A stretch of DNA of 64,000 nucleotides from Granulicella mallensis MP5ACTX8. Its GTDB lineage: Bacteria > Acidobacteriota > Terriglobia > Terriglobales > Acidobacteriaceae. The translations under genes were made by a program, and so were the position numbers. Below the pieces are notes generated by a model. The model worked only from the letters and a program-made list of their open reading frames with translations. It was not told the DNA's origin and ran no database searches. The stretch lies in assembly GCF_000178955.2 (NCBI RefSeq), contig NC_016631.1, forward strand, positions 1,674,001-1,738,000. Reading direction: 5' to 3'. Numbering within the stretch: position 1 is the first letter of the stretch; each line of letters begins with the position of its first letter. Below are positions 1 to 9,224 of this stretch, piece after piece.

Positions 1-648
1 CTGGGTGCGGAGTTTCTCAAAGAGCGCTTCCCAACGATTGACGCAGCCTGCCGCACCTATGGATTCGACTGGGCGGTTCAGCCTGTTCCTGTGACTCCGG
101 CAGCGCACTATTGGATGGGCGGCGTGCGGACGGATGAGTGGGGACGCACTTCGCTACCGGGATTGTTTGCCGTGGGTGAGGTGGCCTGTACGGGTGTTCA
201 TGGAGCCAATCGGCTTGCTTCGAACTCGCTGCTCGAGAGCCTGGTGTTTGCGTGGCGTTGTGCGAGTCTTCTGCTGAATGAAGAAACCTTCAGCAAGGCG
301 TGGCCTGCTTTCAGCAAGAGTGAGGTTCATGTGCTTCCCGCAGAAGAGAACAGTACCGCGACTCCAGTAGATCGTGCGGCGTTGCAGAAGCTGATGTGGG
401 AGACCGTGGGCATCTATCGCGATGCGAGCGGGCTGAAGCGGGCGGCGGAGCAACTGCGTGGATGGCGTCGTGACGGTGCAACGGTGAGTGATTGTGAGAC
501 CGCGAACCTGCTTGATCTTGCACGCGTGATGGTTGCGGCGGCGAATATGCGGCAGGAGTCGCGTGGCGCGCACTGGCGCAACGACTTCCCCGAGACCCTG
601 CAGAGCTTCCAGCACCACCAGAACTTTCGCAGAGAGGTAAGCGCGTGA
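1..648 (+). CDS. nadB: L-aspartate oxidase, C-terminal part (window-truncated)
   Basis: This is the C-terminal ~215 residues of the flavoenzyme that oxidises L-aspartate to iminoaspartate, the first step of de novo NAD synthesis. The reading frame is already open at base 1, so the N-terminal FAD-binding half lies upstream. Visible family motifs are HYWMGGVRTD and GEVACTGVHGANRLASNSLLE-like FAD/dicarboxylate-site residues, followed by the helical C-terminal domain. The stop codon overlaps the nadC GTG start (GTGA at 645-648), which indicates translational coupling in a nad operon. nadA is not seen here and may lie upstream. Confidence 0.93.
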   Translation: MGAEFLKERFPTIDAACRTYGFDWAVQPVPVTPAAHYWMGGVRTDEWGRTSLPGLFAVGEVACTGVHGANRLASNSLLESLVFAWRCASLLLNEETFSKAWPAFSKSEVHVLPAEENSTATPVDRAALQKLMWETVGIYRDASGLKRAAEQLRGWRRDGATVSDCETANLLDLARVMVAAANMRQESRGAHWRNDFPETLQSFQHHQNFRREVSA

Positions 649-1511
649 TCGTTCCGCAGAATCTTATTGATCAGGCTGTGAGAGCGGCCCTGGCTGAAGA
701 TGCCCCTTGGGGAGATCTGACGTCGCAGACATTTATTCCGGAGTCGGCGATCGCTTCGGCTCTGCTGGCCGCGCGCGAGCCGGGTGTCTGCTGCGGAGCC
801 CAGGTCTTCACCACGGTGATGGGACTGACGGACGCGAGGATCTCGACTGTCTTTCATGCGGAAGAGGGCGAGCGCTTTGATACAGGCGATACGGTTGCAA
901 CGGTTATCGGTCCTGCGCGATCTGTGCTTCAGGCCGAACGTGTTGCGTTGAACTTTATGCAGCGGATGTCAGGGATTGCAACGCTGACTGCGAAGTACGT
1001 GGCCGAGATTGCAGGCACGCGAGCGCGCATCGTGGACACGCGCAAGACAACGCCGGGACTTCGTGTGCTGGAGCGCTACGCAGTGCGCTGCGGCGGCGGA
1101 ATGAACCATCGCTTTTCGCTCTCCGACGCTGTGATGGTGAAGGACAACCATCTTGCTGTGCTTACTGCGAGCAGCAAGCTCGGCGTGACGGAGGCTCTGC
1201 GCGAGGCGCGTTCGAGGCTTCCGCATACGGTGCACTTCGAAGTGGAAGTCGACCGCATCGACCAGATCGAGCCTGTGCTCGCTGCCGGGGTCGATACGAT
1301 CATGCTCGACAACTTTACGCTTGAGGAACTGCGGCAGGGAGTTGCCCTCGTCGCCGGCCGCGCGCTAGTGGAAGCCAGCGGTTCGGTGAGGCTTGAGACT
1401 GTGGGCGACATCGCTCGCACCGGTGTCGATATCATCTCGGTGGGTGCGCTTACGCATAGTGTGCGTGCGCTGGATCTTGGGTTGGATATTGAGATTGAGG
1501 CTGTTGTGTAA
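645..1511 (+). CDS. nadC: Nicotinate-nucleotide pyrophosphorylase (carboxylating)
   Basis: This 288-residue quinolinate phosphoribosyltransferase converts quinolinate and PRPP to nicotinate mononucleotide. Diagnostic substrate-binding residues are visible: DTRKTTPGLR at about 131-140 (Arg133, Lys134), MNHRFSLSDAVMVKDNH at about 153-169 (His155, Arg156, Lys166), and the C-terminal EASGSV and ISVGALTHS phosphate-binding segments. Length is normal for the family. It starts at a GTG embedded in the nadB stop. The cysteine desulfurase 93 bases downstream completes a typical NAD/Fe-S neighbourhood. Confidence 0.96.
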   Translation: MIVPQNLIDQAVRAALAEDAPWGDLTSQTFIPESAIASALLAAREPGVCCGAQVFTTVMGLTDARISTVFHAEEGERFDTGDTVATVIGPARSVLQAERVALNFMQRMSGIATLTAKYVAEIAGTRARIVDTRKTTPGLRVLERYAVRCGGGMNHRFSLSDAVMVKDNHLAVLTASSKLGVTEALREARSRLPHTVHFEVEVDRIDQIEPVLAAGVDTIMLDNFTLEELRQGVALVAGRALVEASGSVRLETVGDIARTGVDIISVGALTHSVRALDLGLDIEIEAVV

Positions 1512-1524
1512 GGGATTTTGCTTT

Positions 1525-1556
1525 GAGTTGCGAGTGATGAGTCGCGAGTTGCGAGT
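1525..1556 (+). repeat. Short direct repeat between nadC and the desulfurase
   Basis: The 11-mer GAGTTGCGAGT occurs at 1525-1535 and 1546-1556, separated by a related GATGAGTCGC segment. Such GAGTTGCGAG-rich spacers look like simple extragenic repeat material. No function can be assigned. Confidence 0.5.
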
Positions 1557-1604
1557 TCGGAGCTTGAGGCGGAATGAACTGTTTCTTTAATAGGAGCATG
1601 GCTT

Positions 1605-2744
1605 GTGATCTATCTCGATTCGGCAGCGACAACAGCAGTCCGCCGCGAGGTGCTCGAGGCGATGTGGCCCTATCTGACTGCGGAGTTCGGCAATCCTTCG
1701 AGTCACCATTCGCTGGGTGAGGCTGCGGCTCAGGCTCTGAAAACAGCACGGGCAACGCTTGCGCAGTTGCTCGGCTGCCGGGCCAGCGAGATCATCTTTA
1801 CCTCGGGTGGCACAGAGGCAGATAACCTCGCGATTAAGGGCATTGCGCTGGCTGCTCCACGAGGCCGCCATATTGTGACCACCACGATTGAGCATGAGGC
1901 AGTGCTGGAGTCCTGTGACTACCTGCATCGGCATCATGGTTTTGAGATCACCTATTTGCCGGTTGATCGCCAGGGTCTTATCTCCCTTGAGCAAGCGGCA
2001 GCAGCGATTCGTCCGGATACGACGTTGTGCTCGATCATGCTGGCCAATAATGAAGTAGGAACGATTCAGCCTATCCACGAGCTCGCTGGGATAGCTCATG
2101 CTGCGGGTGTTCCGATCCATACAGATGCCGTGCAGGCCGCTGGGGCGCTTGATCTGAATGTTGGCAATCTTGGGGTGGATGCTCTTAGTCTTTCAGGCCA
2201 TAAGTTCGGCGCACCAAAAGGAACGGGGCTGCTCTACCTGCGAGGCCGGTTGACGATTGAGCCGGTGTTGCATGGCGGTGGGCAGGAACGTGGTCGCCGG
2301 TCGGGAACAGAGAGTGTTGCGGGAGCTGTAGCTCTGGCCAAAGCCTTTCAGATGGCTGAGACCTCAAGGCTCGAGAGCGCGCAACGGCTCAGTAAACTTC
2401 GCGATGATTTTATTGCTGCTGTGCTCTCCTTTGTTCCGAGTGCGATCTTGACTGGCGACTCTGTGAAGCGTCTGCCGGGCAGCGCGTCGTTCTGTTTTCC
2501 GGAGACGAGCGGCGAGGCTGTGCTGCTCTATCTGGAAGAGCACGAGATCATCTGCTCCAGTGGATCGGCCTGTGCTGCCGGAGCGGATCACCCATCGCAT
2601 GTGCTTCTGGCGATGGGACTGGAGCCTGCGATCGCTCAAACGGCTGTGAGGTTTACCTTGAGCGAGAGTACGACTGCCGAGGAGTTAAGCAGGGTCGCGC
2701 TGACGATACGGAACGCGATTCATTCTCTTACTCGATCGAAGTAA
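1605..2744 (+). CDS. Cysteine desulfurase (NifS/IscS family)
   Basis: This 379-residue fold-type-I PLP enzyme moves sulfur from cysteine to a protein persulfide. Visible motifs are TSGGTEADNLAIKG (67-79), the PLP-stacking His in TTIEHEAVL (His97), NNEVGTIQP (148-156), the Schiff-base lysine in LSGHKFG (Lys200) and the sulfur-accepting cysteine in SSGSACAAG (Cys323). The start is GTG. Its position behind nadB-nadC parallels the nifS-nad operons of Firmicutes, where the desulfurase supplies the NadA [4Fe-4S] cluster; that role is inferred here. A strong hairpin follows the stop. Confidence 0.93.
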   Translation: MIYLDSAATTAVRREVLEAMWPYLTAEFGNPSSHHSLGEAAAQALKTARATLAQLLGCRASEIIFTSGGTEADNLAIKGIALAAPRGRHIVTTTIEHEAVLESCDYLHRHHGFEITYLPVDRQGLISLEQAAAAIRPDTTLCSIMLANNEVGTIQPIHELAGIAHAAGVPIHTDAVQAAGALDLNVGNLGVDALSLSGHKFGAPKGTGLLYLRGRLTIEPVLHGGGQERGRRSGTESVAGAVALAKAFQMAETSRLESAQRLSKLRDDFIAAVLSFVPSAILTGDSVKRLPGSASFCFPETSGEAVLLYLEEHEIICSSGSACAAGADHPSHVLLAMGLEPAIAQTAVRFTLSESTTAEELSRVALTIRNAIHSLTRSK

Positions 2745-2764
2745 GTTCTTCTTGTTAAGCGAAG

Positions 2765-2795
2765 AGCCGTACCTTTTCAAGTAAAAGGTACGGCT
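2765..2795 (+). terminator. Hairpin after the desulfurase gene
   Basis: A perfect 13-bp stem (AGCCGTACCTTTT at 2765-2777 with its complement at 2783-2795) encloses a 5-base loop, 20 bases after the stop of the desulfurase. There is only a weak T-run after the stem. It is probably the terminator of the nad operon. Confidence 0.65.
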
Positions 2796-2889
2796 TCTAA
2801 ACGCAGGAAAGAGATCCGGATGTCGAGTGGTGACTAGCTCATCACTCATCCCTACATACTTCCCAAATCTTATCCGTGGTCCCTAAGAC

Positions 2890-3036
2890 CTAGCGACGGT
2901 CGTAACGATGATGCCGGTAATGGTGGTAATGACGGTGATGGCGATGTCCAACCGCAATGACAACTTGTGCGTTCGCTGGAGCAGCTAGCGGCGCAAGGAA
3001 GAGTAGGAGGAGCAAGCCAAGCGTAAATTTTCTCAT
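2890..3036 (-). CDS. Tiny secreted His/Arg/Tyr-rich protein
   Basis: This 48-residue protein has a clear Sec signal peptide (MRKF then a Leu-rich core, cleavage after ANA near residue 23). The mature peptide has about 25 residues: a short QVVIAVG segment, then a tail almost entirely of His, Arg and Tyr. The start at 3036 is preferred because a GAAGAGAG ribosome-binding site precedes it; a longer in-frame reading to 3141 adds a segment ahead of the signal peptide. The AQVVI-x-(V/I)-G sequence just after the signal peptide recurs in the Gly/His-rich protein at 25090-25617. Metal binding is plausible from the His content. Function is unknown. Confidence 0.6.
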   Translation of the reverse strand: MRKFTLGLLLLLFLAPLAAPANAQVVIAVGHRHHRHYHHYRHHRYDRR

Positions 3037-3212
3037 ACTCTCTTCGATGTCGGGTTGGTTGGAGGGGTTGTTGTCTTCAGCAATAAATATTTCTACATCA
3101 GTAAGTTGCCGGTTTTCGAATATTGAAGATGAGGCCCTCACGAATAAGTCAAAGCCAAAAATGGACGCCAGCCTTAGCTGGCGTCCACAAGTTGCAAGGG
3201 CAGAGGAACAAT

Positions 3213-6200
3213 CTAAAAGATGTACCGCAGTGAGATCTGCTGGATACGCGGCTGGCTGAGCGTATGGGTGTATTGGCCCAGGGTACCGGTGCCTACCGAG
3301 TTCTTGAGCGAGGTAACAGGGTTTGTATCGAAGCGAACGGCATTGGTCACGTTGAAGACCTCCCAGTCGAACTTGAGACCCTGGCTATCGGTAATTCTCC
3401 ACGTCTTCATCAGACCGGTGTCCGCTCCGAAATATCCATCGCCCCTGTACTTGTTCCGCTGGCCGACCTCGCCCGGTAGAGGATAACGGAGGGGTGTGGT
3501 GCCTGTGTTTCCACCCACAAGTCCAGAGATGCCAGCCACCAAGGCCGTTGCGTTCGGAAAGACGTTAGGGGAACGTACGCCATTGATCTTGGTCTTCTTT
3601 GGGGCAAGGGCTCCTAGTGGAGCCGTTTGAATCGTGTAGCTTTGCTTCGGCCATGCTGTCATCCATCCACCGGAGATCTGGAGGCCGAAGGGCAGGCCGC
3701 TGGTCCAGCGTCCGAGACCGTTGAGCTGCCACCCACCAAAGATCGCGTCAACCCATCCACTTGGACTGTTCAGGAAGGCTTGTCCTCTTCCGAAGGGGAG
3801 CTTGTAGACAGCGTCTGTGGTGATGATATGCGTGGTATCGAAATCGGCCACGCCCTTATTGAGAGAGGGGTTGAAGGAGTTGATGAGAACGCCGGTGGAG
3901 GCATCCGCCGTCGTACCGATGGCCGTGCAACTGGTGCAGGTACGTTCCGTATCGGAGCCAATATCGATTGCCCTGGAGTAGGTATAGCTGAAGTCCATCT
4001 GCAGACCATGGGACATGGCATGACGAAGAATGAGCTGTCCTGCGTCATAGGTGCTGAAGCCGATGGTGCTATCGGCGTAGAGTGAGCTGAAGGCGCCGTT
4101 ATAGTAGCGATACAACTGTCCTCCGCAACCGGGGGAGCAAAGCGTGTCCATGAGATTCAGATCGTCCGTCGCGTTCAGCGGCTGCGCTTTGTACTGGTTA
4201 TAGATATTCTGCGTGGCTGAATTTCCAGGCTGGCAGACTGTCTTGGGACACGGTATGGAGGCCTGGGGAGAGCCTGCAGCTCCTGCTGCATCGGGGAAGA
4301 GATTCTCCCAGTAGGGAATCTTCGCGACGCTGGCTGTGGGGACTCCCTTGCTGCCGTTGGCGTAGGCCTGCTTCTCCAAGAGGGAAGCGGCGGTGAAGTA
4401 GTCCATGCCACTCTTTGGGTCGACCAGATCAAGAGGCATTCCCAGATCGCGCTGTACGATCAGGTGCCGCCCTATACGACCGACATAGGCAGCTTCCAGT
4501 ACAAATCCTTTGGGTAACTCACGCTGTACATCCAGATTCATCGTGTAGGAGTAAGGAGTCTGGAGCTTGTCGTCCATGGCCCACGCAAAGGCCTGGCCGG
4601 ATGCGGGCGGCGCGTAAGGATAAGTGATTTTTGCCGCCGGTGCAGGCAGGAGGCTGGGAGGCAGGATGCTTGGAGAATAAGTCGGCAGGGTCGTGATGCT
4701 GGTGAAGCGTGGGGCTGTGTCCGGACTGAAGAAGCCTGCCGGTGTGGATTCTGAACCGCCGAGACCATACGAACCCAGCTCCGAGAAGTTACGCACTACA
4801 CCTTCACCGAAGTGATCGAAGTAGAGGCCAAAGCCGGCGCGGATCGATGTCTTGCTATCGATTGCGTAGGCGAGTCCCAGGCGAGGAGAGAAATTCTTCC
4901 AGTTCATGGGGAAGAATGGTTTTCCGCCGTTCGCCTTTCCGGAGGGGGCGAAGGTGAAGTTAGGTTGATCGACGATACCGAGGGCTGCCTGGGAGACGCG
5001 TGTATTGAACCAGTCGTGCAGGCTGATGCTGGGCTGCACCTGCTGGCCATGAACCTCATAAGGCGTTTGCAGGATGGTGTGACGTATGCCGTAGGTGAGT
5101 GTGAACTTCGATGTCGCTCTCCATTGGTCCTGGAAGTAATACTCAAATTCATTGGCTTTGAAGTTACGCTGGACCAAGGCTCCCGTGTTCAGGAGGCTGG
5201 CCGTGCCATCGCCATTGGCATGGTATTGATAGGCGATAGACTCCGAGGCCACGACACCTGCTACGCCCATTGCAAGGCTGCTATAGGAAGAGCCGAAGGA
5301 GGAGATGACGGGAGCGTAGTTAGCCGCTATGCCTTCTGGTGAGGCAGGGTCAAGGGTTTGTCCGGTGTTGGAGATAGCATCGAAGTTTTCACCCGAGCTG
5401 GCAGTCGCGGAACTATACGATTTTGAATCGGTCGCAATGCCATCTTCAACTAAACGGTAATTGACGCCGAACTGGAAGTTATGGGAGTTCTTTGTCCAGG
5501 TGAGGTCGTCGATCAGGTTGTAGAAGGGGACAAGGATGATCTGGGTACGTGCTGTAGAGAAGGGAAGCCCTATGACCGTCGGTGTCGTGTAGGCGGTCTT
5601 CCCAGGCCCCTGATCGGAGTAGCTTTGGCGCGTGTATCCAAAGCGTACGTTATTGATCAGGTTATTCGAGATCATCCACGTTTCACCGATAGCGAATCCT
5701 TTGGTGCCGTCGCTATGAATGTCTGAAGGTGGTTGCGCTACTGGAGAAAAGTAGCCGGGTGCTCCGAACGTGGGAAAGGCGGGCGGAGAGAGTTGTTTGT
5801 CATCCTGAAGGTCGGCACGGAAGAAGAGGCGATGCTTCTGGCTGATCACATAGTCTAATCGCATAATGCCTGTGTTGAGGTTGGTTGGGTTCGGTGCGGA
5901 CCAGGTGAAGCCTGAGGTGTTATAGGTGTCTCCGCCAGGAGTGTTGGGAAGGGGAAACTCGTTTGCGAGGGCGATCACATTGGGATCGACACCATGCCCC
6001 CAGGGACAGCTTGACGTGCAGTTAGGATCAAGCACGGCAAACTGAGCAGGTGTGAGCTGAGCGAGATAAGTGCCGGTTCCCACCTGGCCTACGACGTTGC
6101 TTCCCGTCGCATCGCCCGTGGTGTATTGGAGTATCCCGCTGCGCAATGCGGCGGTAGGTACTGTAGTTGTGATTTGCTGATTTTCCGCTGTACGCTGGCT

Positions 6201-7139
6201 CTCATAATTCCCAAAGAAAAATAGCTTGTCCTTGAGGATTGGGCCACCTACTGCCACGCCGAAGGTATTGCGGATGAGCTTTCCGGCCTGGTTGGGTATG
6301 TGCTCCAAAGCCTGGGACTGCTTATTAAACCAGTCATTGGCTGAGAGATCGGTATTGCGGTTGTACTCGTAAAAGCTTCCGGTAAATTTATTCGTGCCTG
6401 CTTTTGTAACCACGTTCACCTGGGCTCCGGATGTGCGGCCAGAGTCGGCATTATTGCCTGTGGTGGTAACGCGAAACTCTTCCACCGAGTCCAGGGTAGA
6501 ACGAAGAACGCCATTGAAGGCTAGTCCGGTAACCTGATCGTTATTGTCCAGTCCATCCAGCGTGACGTTGCCCTGATCGGAGCGGGCACCCGCCACTACA
6601 CCGCTGCGGCTGTCTTCATTTGCCTGGGTGAGGTTGTGCCCCAGGTAGAGCACTCCAGGTTGAAGACTGAGCAGATCCGGTACATTGCGTCCTTCCATCG
6701 GAAGAGCCTCAACTGTGGCGCTGTTCACGGAGTTACCGATGGTGGCGTCGGTAGTGTTGAGCGCGGCCTCCGTGGCTTCCACGCTGACTGTTGTCGTGTC
6801 CGATACGGACAATGCGAAATTGACGGTTGCGGGTTGAGCTACGAGCAATTCCACAATCTTCTCTGTCTTCCCCATTCCCGGAGAGGAGACGGTAATTCCA
6901 TATTTTCCAGGCACAAGCTGTTGGAACTGATAATCGCCTTTTTCGTCGCTGACCATTGTTTTATGAACATTGGCAACCTTATCCATTAGATCAACCGTTG
7001 CACCGGGAATCGCTGCGCCTGTTGCATCGGTAATGGAGCCTCGAACGGAGGTAGTCGACTGTTGACAATCCATCCGGCAGGAGAGCAGCAGGACAAACAC
7101 AAACAGGAGCGGCAGATAAAAACGTTGCATACGAATCAT
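3213..7139 (-). CDS. Oar-like TonB-dependent receptor with carboxypeptidase-regulatory domain
   Basis: This outer-membrane receptor has about 1308 residues: a signal peptide (MIRMQRFYLPLLFVFVLLLS), a carboxypeptidase-regulatory Ig-like domain from about residue 30 (GSITDATGAAIPGATVDL ... GDYQFQQLVPGKYGI), a plug with VEALPMEGRNVPDLL and NVTLDGLDNND, and a long beta-barrel ending in an aromatic residue (RYIF). The start at 7139 is chosen because a GGAG site lies just upstream and the signal peptide begins there. Family members of this size are abundant in Acidobacteria and are thought to import large substrates. No SusD partner or TonB gene is adjacent, so the ligand is unknown. The neighbouring exported amidases may act on the same material. 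Confidence 0.92.
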   Translation of the reverse strand: MIRMQRFYLPLLFVFVLLLSCRMDCQQSTTSVRGSITDATGAAIPGATVDLMDKVANVHKTMVSDEKGDYQFQQLVPGKYGITVSSPGMGKTEKIVELLVAQPATVNFALSVSDTTTVSVEATEAALNTTDATIGNSVNSATVEALPMEGRNVPDLLSLQPGVLYLGHNLTQANEDSRSGVVAGARSDQGNVTLDGLDNNDQVTGLAFNGVLRSTLDSVEEFRVTTTGNNADSGRTSGAQVNVVTKAGTNKFTGSFYEYNRNTDLSANDWFNKQSQALEHIPNQAGKLIRNTFGVAVGGPILKDKLFFFGNYESQRTAENQQITTTVPTAALRSGILQYTTGDATGSNVVGQVGTGTYLAQLTPAQFAVLDPNCTSSCPWGHGVDPNVIALANEFPLPNTPGGDTYNTSGFTWSAPNPTNLNTGIMRLDYVISQKHRLFFRADLQDDKQLSPPAFPTFGAPGYFSPVAQPPSDIHSDGTKGFAIGETWMISNNLINNVRFGYTRQSYSDQGPGKTAYTTPTVIGLPFSTARTQIILVPFYNLIDDLTWTKNSHNFQFGVNYRLVEDGIATDSKSYSSATASSGENFDAISNTGQTLDPASPEGIAANYAPVISSFGSSYSSLAMGVAGVVASESIAYQYHANGDGTASLLNTGALVQRNFKANEFEYYFQDQWRATSKFTLTYGIRHTILQTPYEVHGQQVQPSISLHDWFNTRVSQAALGIVDQPNFTFAPSGKANGGKPFFPMNWKNFSPRLGLAYAIDSKTSIRAGFGLYFDHFGEGVVRNFSELGSYGLGGSESTPAGFFSPDTAPRFTSITTLPTYSPSILPPSLLPAPAAKITYPYAPPASGQAFAWAMDDKLQTPYSYTMNLDVQRELPKGFVLEAAYVGRIGRHLIVQRDLGMPLDLVDPKSGMDYFTAASLLEKQAYANGSKGVPTASVAKIPYWENLFPDAAGAAGSPQASIPCPKTVCQPGNSATQNIYNQYKAQPLNATDDLNLMDTLCSPGCGGQLYRYYNGAFSSLYADSTIGFSTYDAGQLILRHAMSHGLQMDFSYTYSRAIDIGSDTERTCTSCTAIGTTADASTGVLINSFNPSLNKGVADFDTTHIITTDAVYKLPFGRGQAFLNSPSGWVDAIFGGWQLNGLGRWTSGLPFGLQISGGWMTAWPKQSYTIQTAPLGALAPKKTKINGVRSPNVFPNATALVAGISGLVGGNTGTTPLRYPLPGEVGQRNKYRGDGYFGADTGLMKTWRITDSQGLKFDWEVFNVTNAVRFDTNPVTSLKNSVGTGTLGQYTHTLSQPRIQQISLRYIF

Positions 7140-7600
7140 TGATAGGTCTCCAAAATATTGTGGAATGTAGGCCTGATGGCCTCCGATATGCTCTGGCTTT
7201 AGGTGCACGACCGCTGTCCCGTTTAAATCTCGATGAGAAGTCATCGGAAGGAACAGACTGTATAGGCAGAACCGTGGCCATCTTGCGATAGCCCGGCAAC
7301 TATGGGTTGTTCTGAATTTTTATTCTGAGACGAGTTGATAATCCCACGTATTGCGGACGCGTTAAAGCGAAAAGGTACGAAATGCCTAGGGAATGGCCGG
7401 TTTCCGAGCTTCGGCACGTTAGCGCTTCAGTATCATCACGGATTTCGCTCTATTTCGCTTGTGAGGTTTGCGTGTTGCCGTTACGCTCGCCGAGTAATCC
7501 AAAATAGGAAGCTGCTACCCACTGCAAATATCAAGTAGCCCCATGAAGGGTGCTTGTATCCCTTATCTTTCCAATTCCAAATAGATAAAGAGAGCTAATC
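7140..7600. other. Intergenic region between divergent receptor and amidase genes
   Basis: These 460 bases carry the 5' regions of the TonB-dependent receptor (minus strand) and the first amidase (plus strand). Apart from the receptor's GGAG site near 7145-7150 and an AGAGAG site before 7601, I see no convincing gene, strong palindrome or promoter pair. The upstream in-frame extension of the receptor (to 7244) lacks signal-peptide character. Confidence 0.5.
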
Positions 7601-9175
7601 ATGGCAATGGTTACAAGGCGGGACTTTACTCTCGGAGCTGCAGGACTGCTGGCTGCGCACACCTTTGGCAGAAAACTGTTCGCTCTTGCCGCAGAGTCCT
7701 CTGCCACGGATCTAACGGCTCTCACTCTGGCCGAAGCTAGTGCCAAAATTCGCGCGGGGACTGTTACCTCTACTCAGTTGACCCATGCCTGCCTGGAACG
7801 CATAGGAATCTATGGGCCTAAGCTGGACTGCTTCATCACCGTGATGCGGGATAAGGCGCTTGCCCAGGCCGCGATGCTGGATGGAGAACAGAAGGCAGGG
7901 AAGCTGCGTGGACCCCTGCATGGAATCCCTGTTGCGCTTAAGGACAATATCGATACGGCCGGTACGAGAACGACAGCGGCGAGCGGTGTGTTTCAGGACC
8001 GTGTTCCGATGGAAGATGCGCCGGTTACGGCTCGTCTGAAGGCTGCCGGCGCCGTGATTATCGGTAAGACGAATCTGCATGAGTTTGCCATGGGCGCTGG
8101 GGATGTTTCCTTCTTTGGTCCGGCACGGAATCCATGGGCGTTGGATCACAACACTGGGGGATCGTCGTCAGGTTCCGGTGCTGCCATGTCAGCCGATCTC
8201 TGCTACGGATCGTTAGGTACAGATACTGCCGGTTCTATTCGCAACCCCGGTTCGTTTTGCGGAGTTGTAGGAATCAAGCCCACCTATGGCCTTGTGCCGA
8301 TCCGTGGCATTGCTCCTCTTGTTGTGTCTCTGGATCACTGTGGCCCGATCACCAGGACGGTAGAAGACGCTGCCATCATGCTGAATACTCTGGCGGGCTA
8401 CGACAAGCTGGATATTACCAGCGTCGATCATGCGAAAGAAGATTATGTGGCGGGCATGAAGCAGCCTATTGCAGGCTTGCGACTTGGCGTTCCTGTTGGT
8501 GCCTTCGATGGGGTCAATGAAGAGGTAGGTCAGATTGTGCAAGTGGCGATCGACTTACTCGCCAAGATGACGAAGGGTGTGAAGGAGGTTAGCCTGCCTT
8601 CTACCAATGAGGTCTCCTATCAGAACTTTGCTACCTTTGGCGAAACCTATGCCTATCATGAGCAGTTCTTCAAACTGCAGGCATCGCGGTATCAGCCGAT
8701 CGATAGGCGCAGGCTTGAAGCAGAGGTCGAAGCGCATCCGAGGGCGGAGGATTACATTCGGCTTCGCTGGGAGCTCGAGATGCTTCGTCGAACGATAGAC
8801 GATGCTTTCGCTGACTTCGATCTTGTTCTGCTGCCAACCCAGAAGACAACGGCGCCGGTGCTGGACGACATGATCAAGAGAAATCTGCAGTTGCTGGCTG
8901 GTCCTACAAACGCCGTCATGACGGGAGGTGTGGGCTCACCTGGTGGTGGATCCAATGTCGGGACCTATAACGCCTATGGCATTCCCTCGCTGACGATTCC
9001 TTGCGGTTTCAGCAAAGAAGGCCTGCCCGTCGGCTTAATGATCTGCGGGCCACATTTCTCGGAGTCAAGAGTGTTTGCTCTCGCCAATGCGTATGAAAAG
9101 GCAACTTCCTGGCATAAGCAGAAGCCGCCGTTGACACCGGATACTCCGGTCCCGCCGCTTATTACTCATTTGTAG
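7601..9175 (+). CDS. Tat-exported amidase (amidase-signature family), paralog 1
   Basis: This 524-residue amidase-signature hydrolase carries an N-terminal twin-arginine signal (VTRRDFTLGAAGLLAA). The Ser-cisSer-Lys triad is readable: Lys114 in VALKDNIDTAG, the cis-Ser188 in TGGSSSGSG, and the nucleophile Ser212 in GTDTAGSIR (Ala replaces the usual first Gly). It resembles GatA-type amidases, but export and the absence of gatB/gatC nearby argue against tRNA amidation. It is the first of three paralogs within 6 kb and is followed 49 bases later by the second. Substrate is unknown; peptide amides or plant/soil amides are possible. Confidence 0.9.
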   Translation: MAMVTRRDFTLGAAGLLAAHTFGRKLFALAAESSATDLTALTLAEASAKIRAGTVTSTQLTHACLERIGIYGPKLDCFITVMRDKALAQAAMLDGEQKAGKLRGPLHGIPVALKDNIDTAGTRTTAASGVFQDRVPMEDAPVTARLKAAGAVIIGKTNLHEFAMGAGDVSFFGPARNPWALDHNTGGSSSGSGAAMSADLCYGSLGTDTAGSIRNPGSFCGVVGIKPTYGLVPIRGIAPLVVSLDHCGPITRTVEDAAIMLNTLAGYDKLDITSVDHAKEDYVAGMKQPIAGLRLGVPVGAFDGVNEEVGQIVQVAIDLLAKMTKGVKEVSLPSTNEVSYQNFATFGETYAYHEQFFKLQASRYQPIDRRRLEAEVEAHPRAEDYIRLRWELEMLRRTIDDAFADFDLVLLPTQKTTAPVLDDMIKRNLQLLAGPTNAVMTGGVGSPGGGSNVGTYNAYGIPSLTIPCGFSKEGLPVGLMICGPHFSESRVFALANAYEKATSWHKQKPPLTPDTPVPPLITHL

Positions 9176-9224
9176 TGCAGGTACAACCTAAAAGGCCCAA
9201 CAAGCAAAAGGAGCGTACGAAAAG

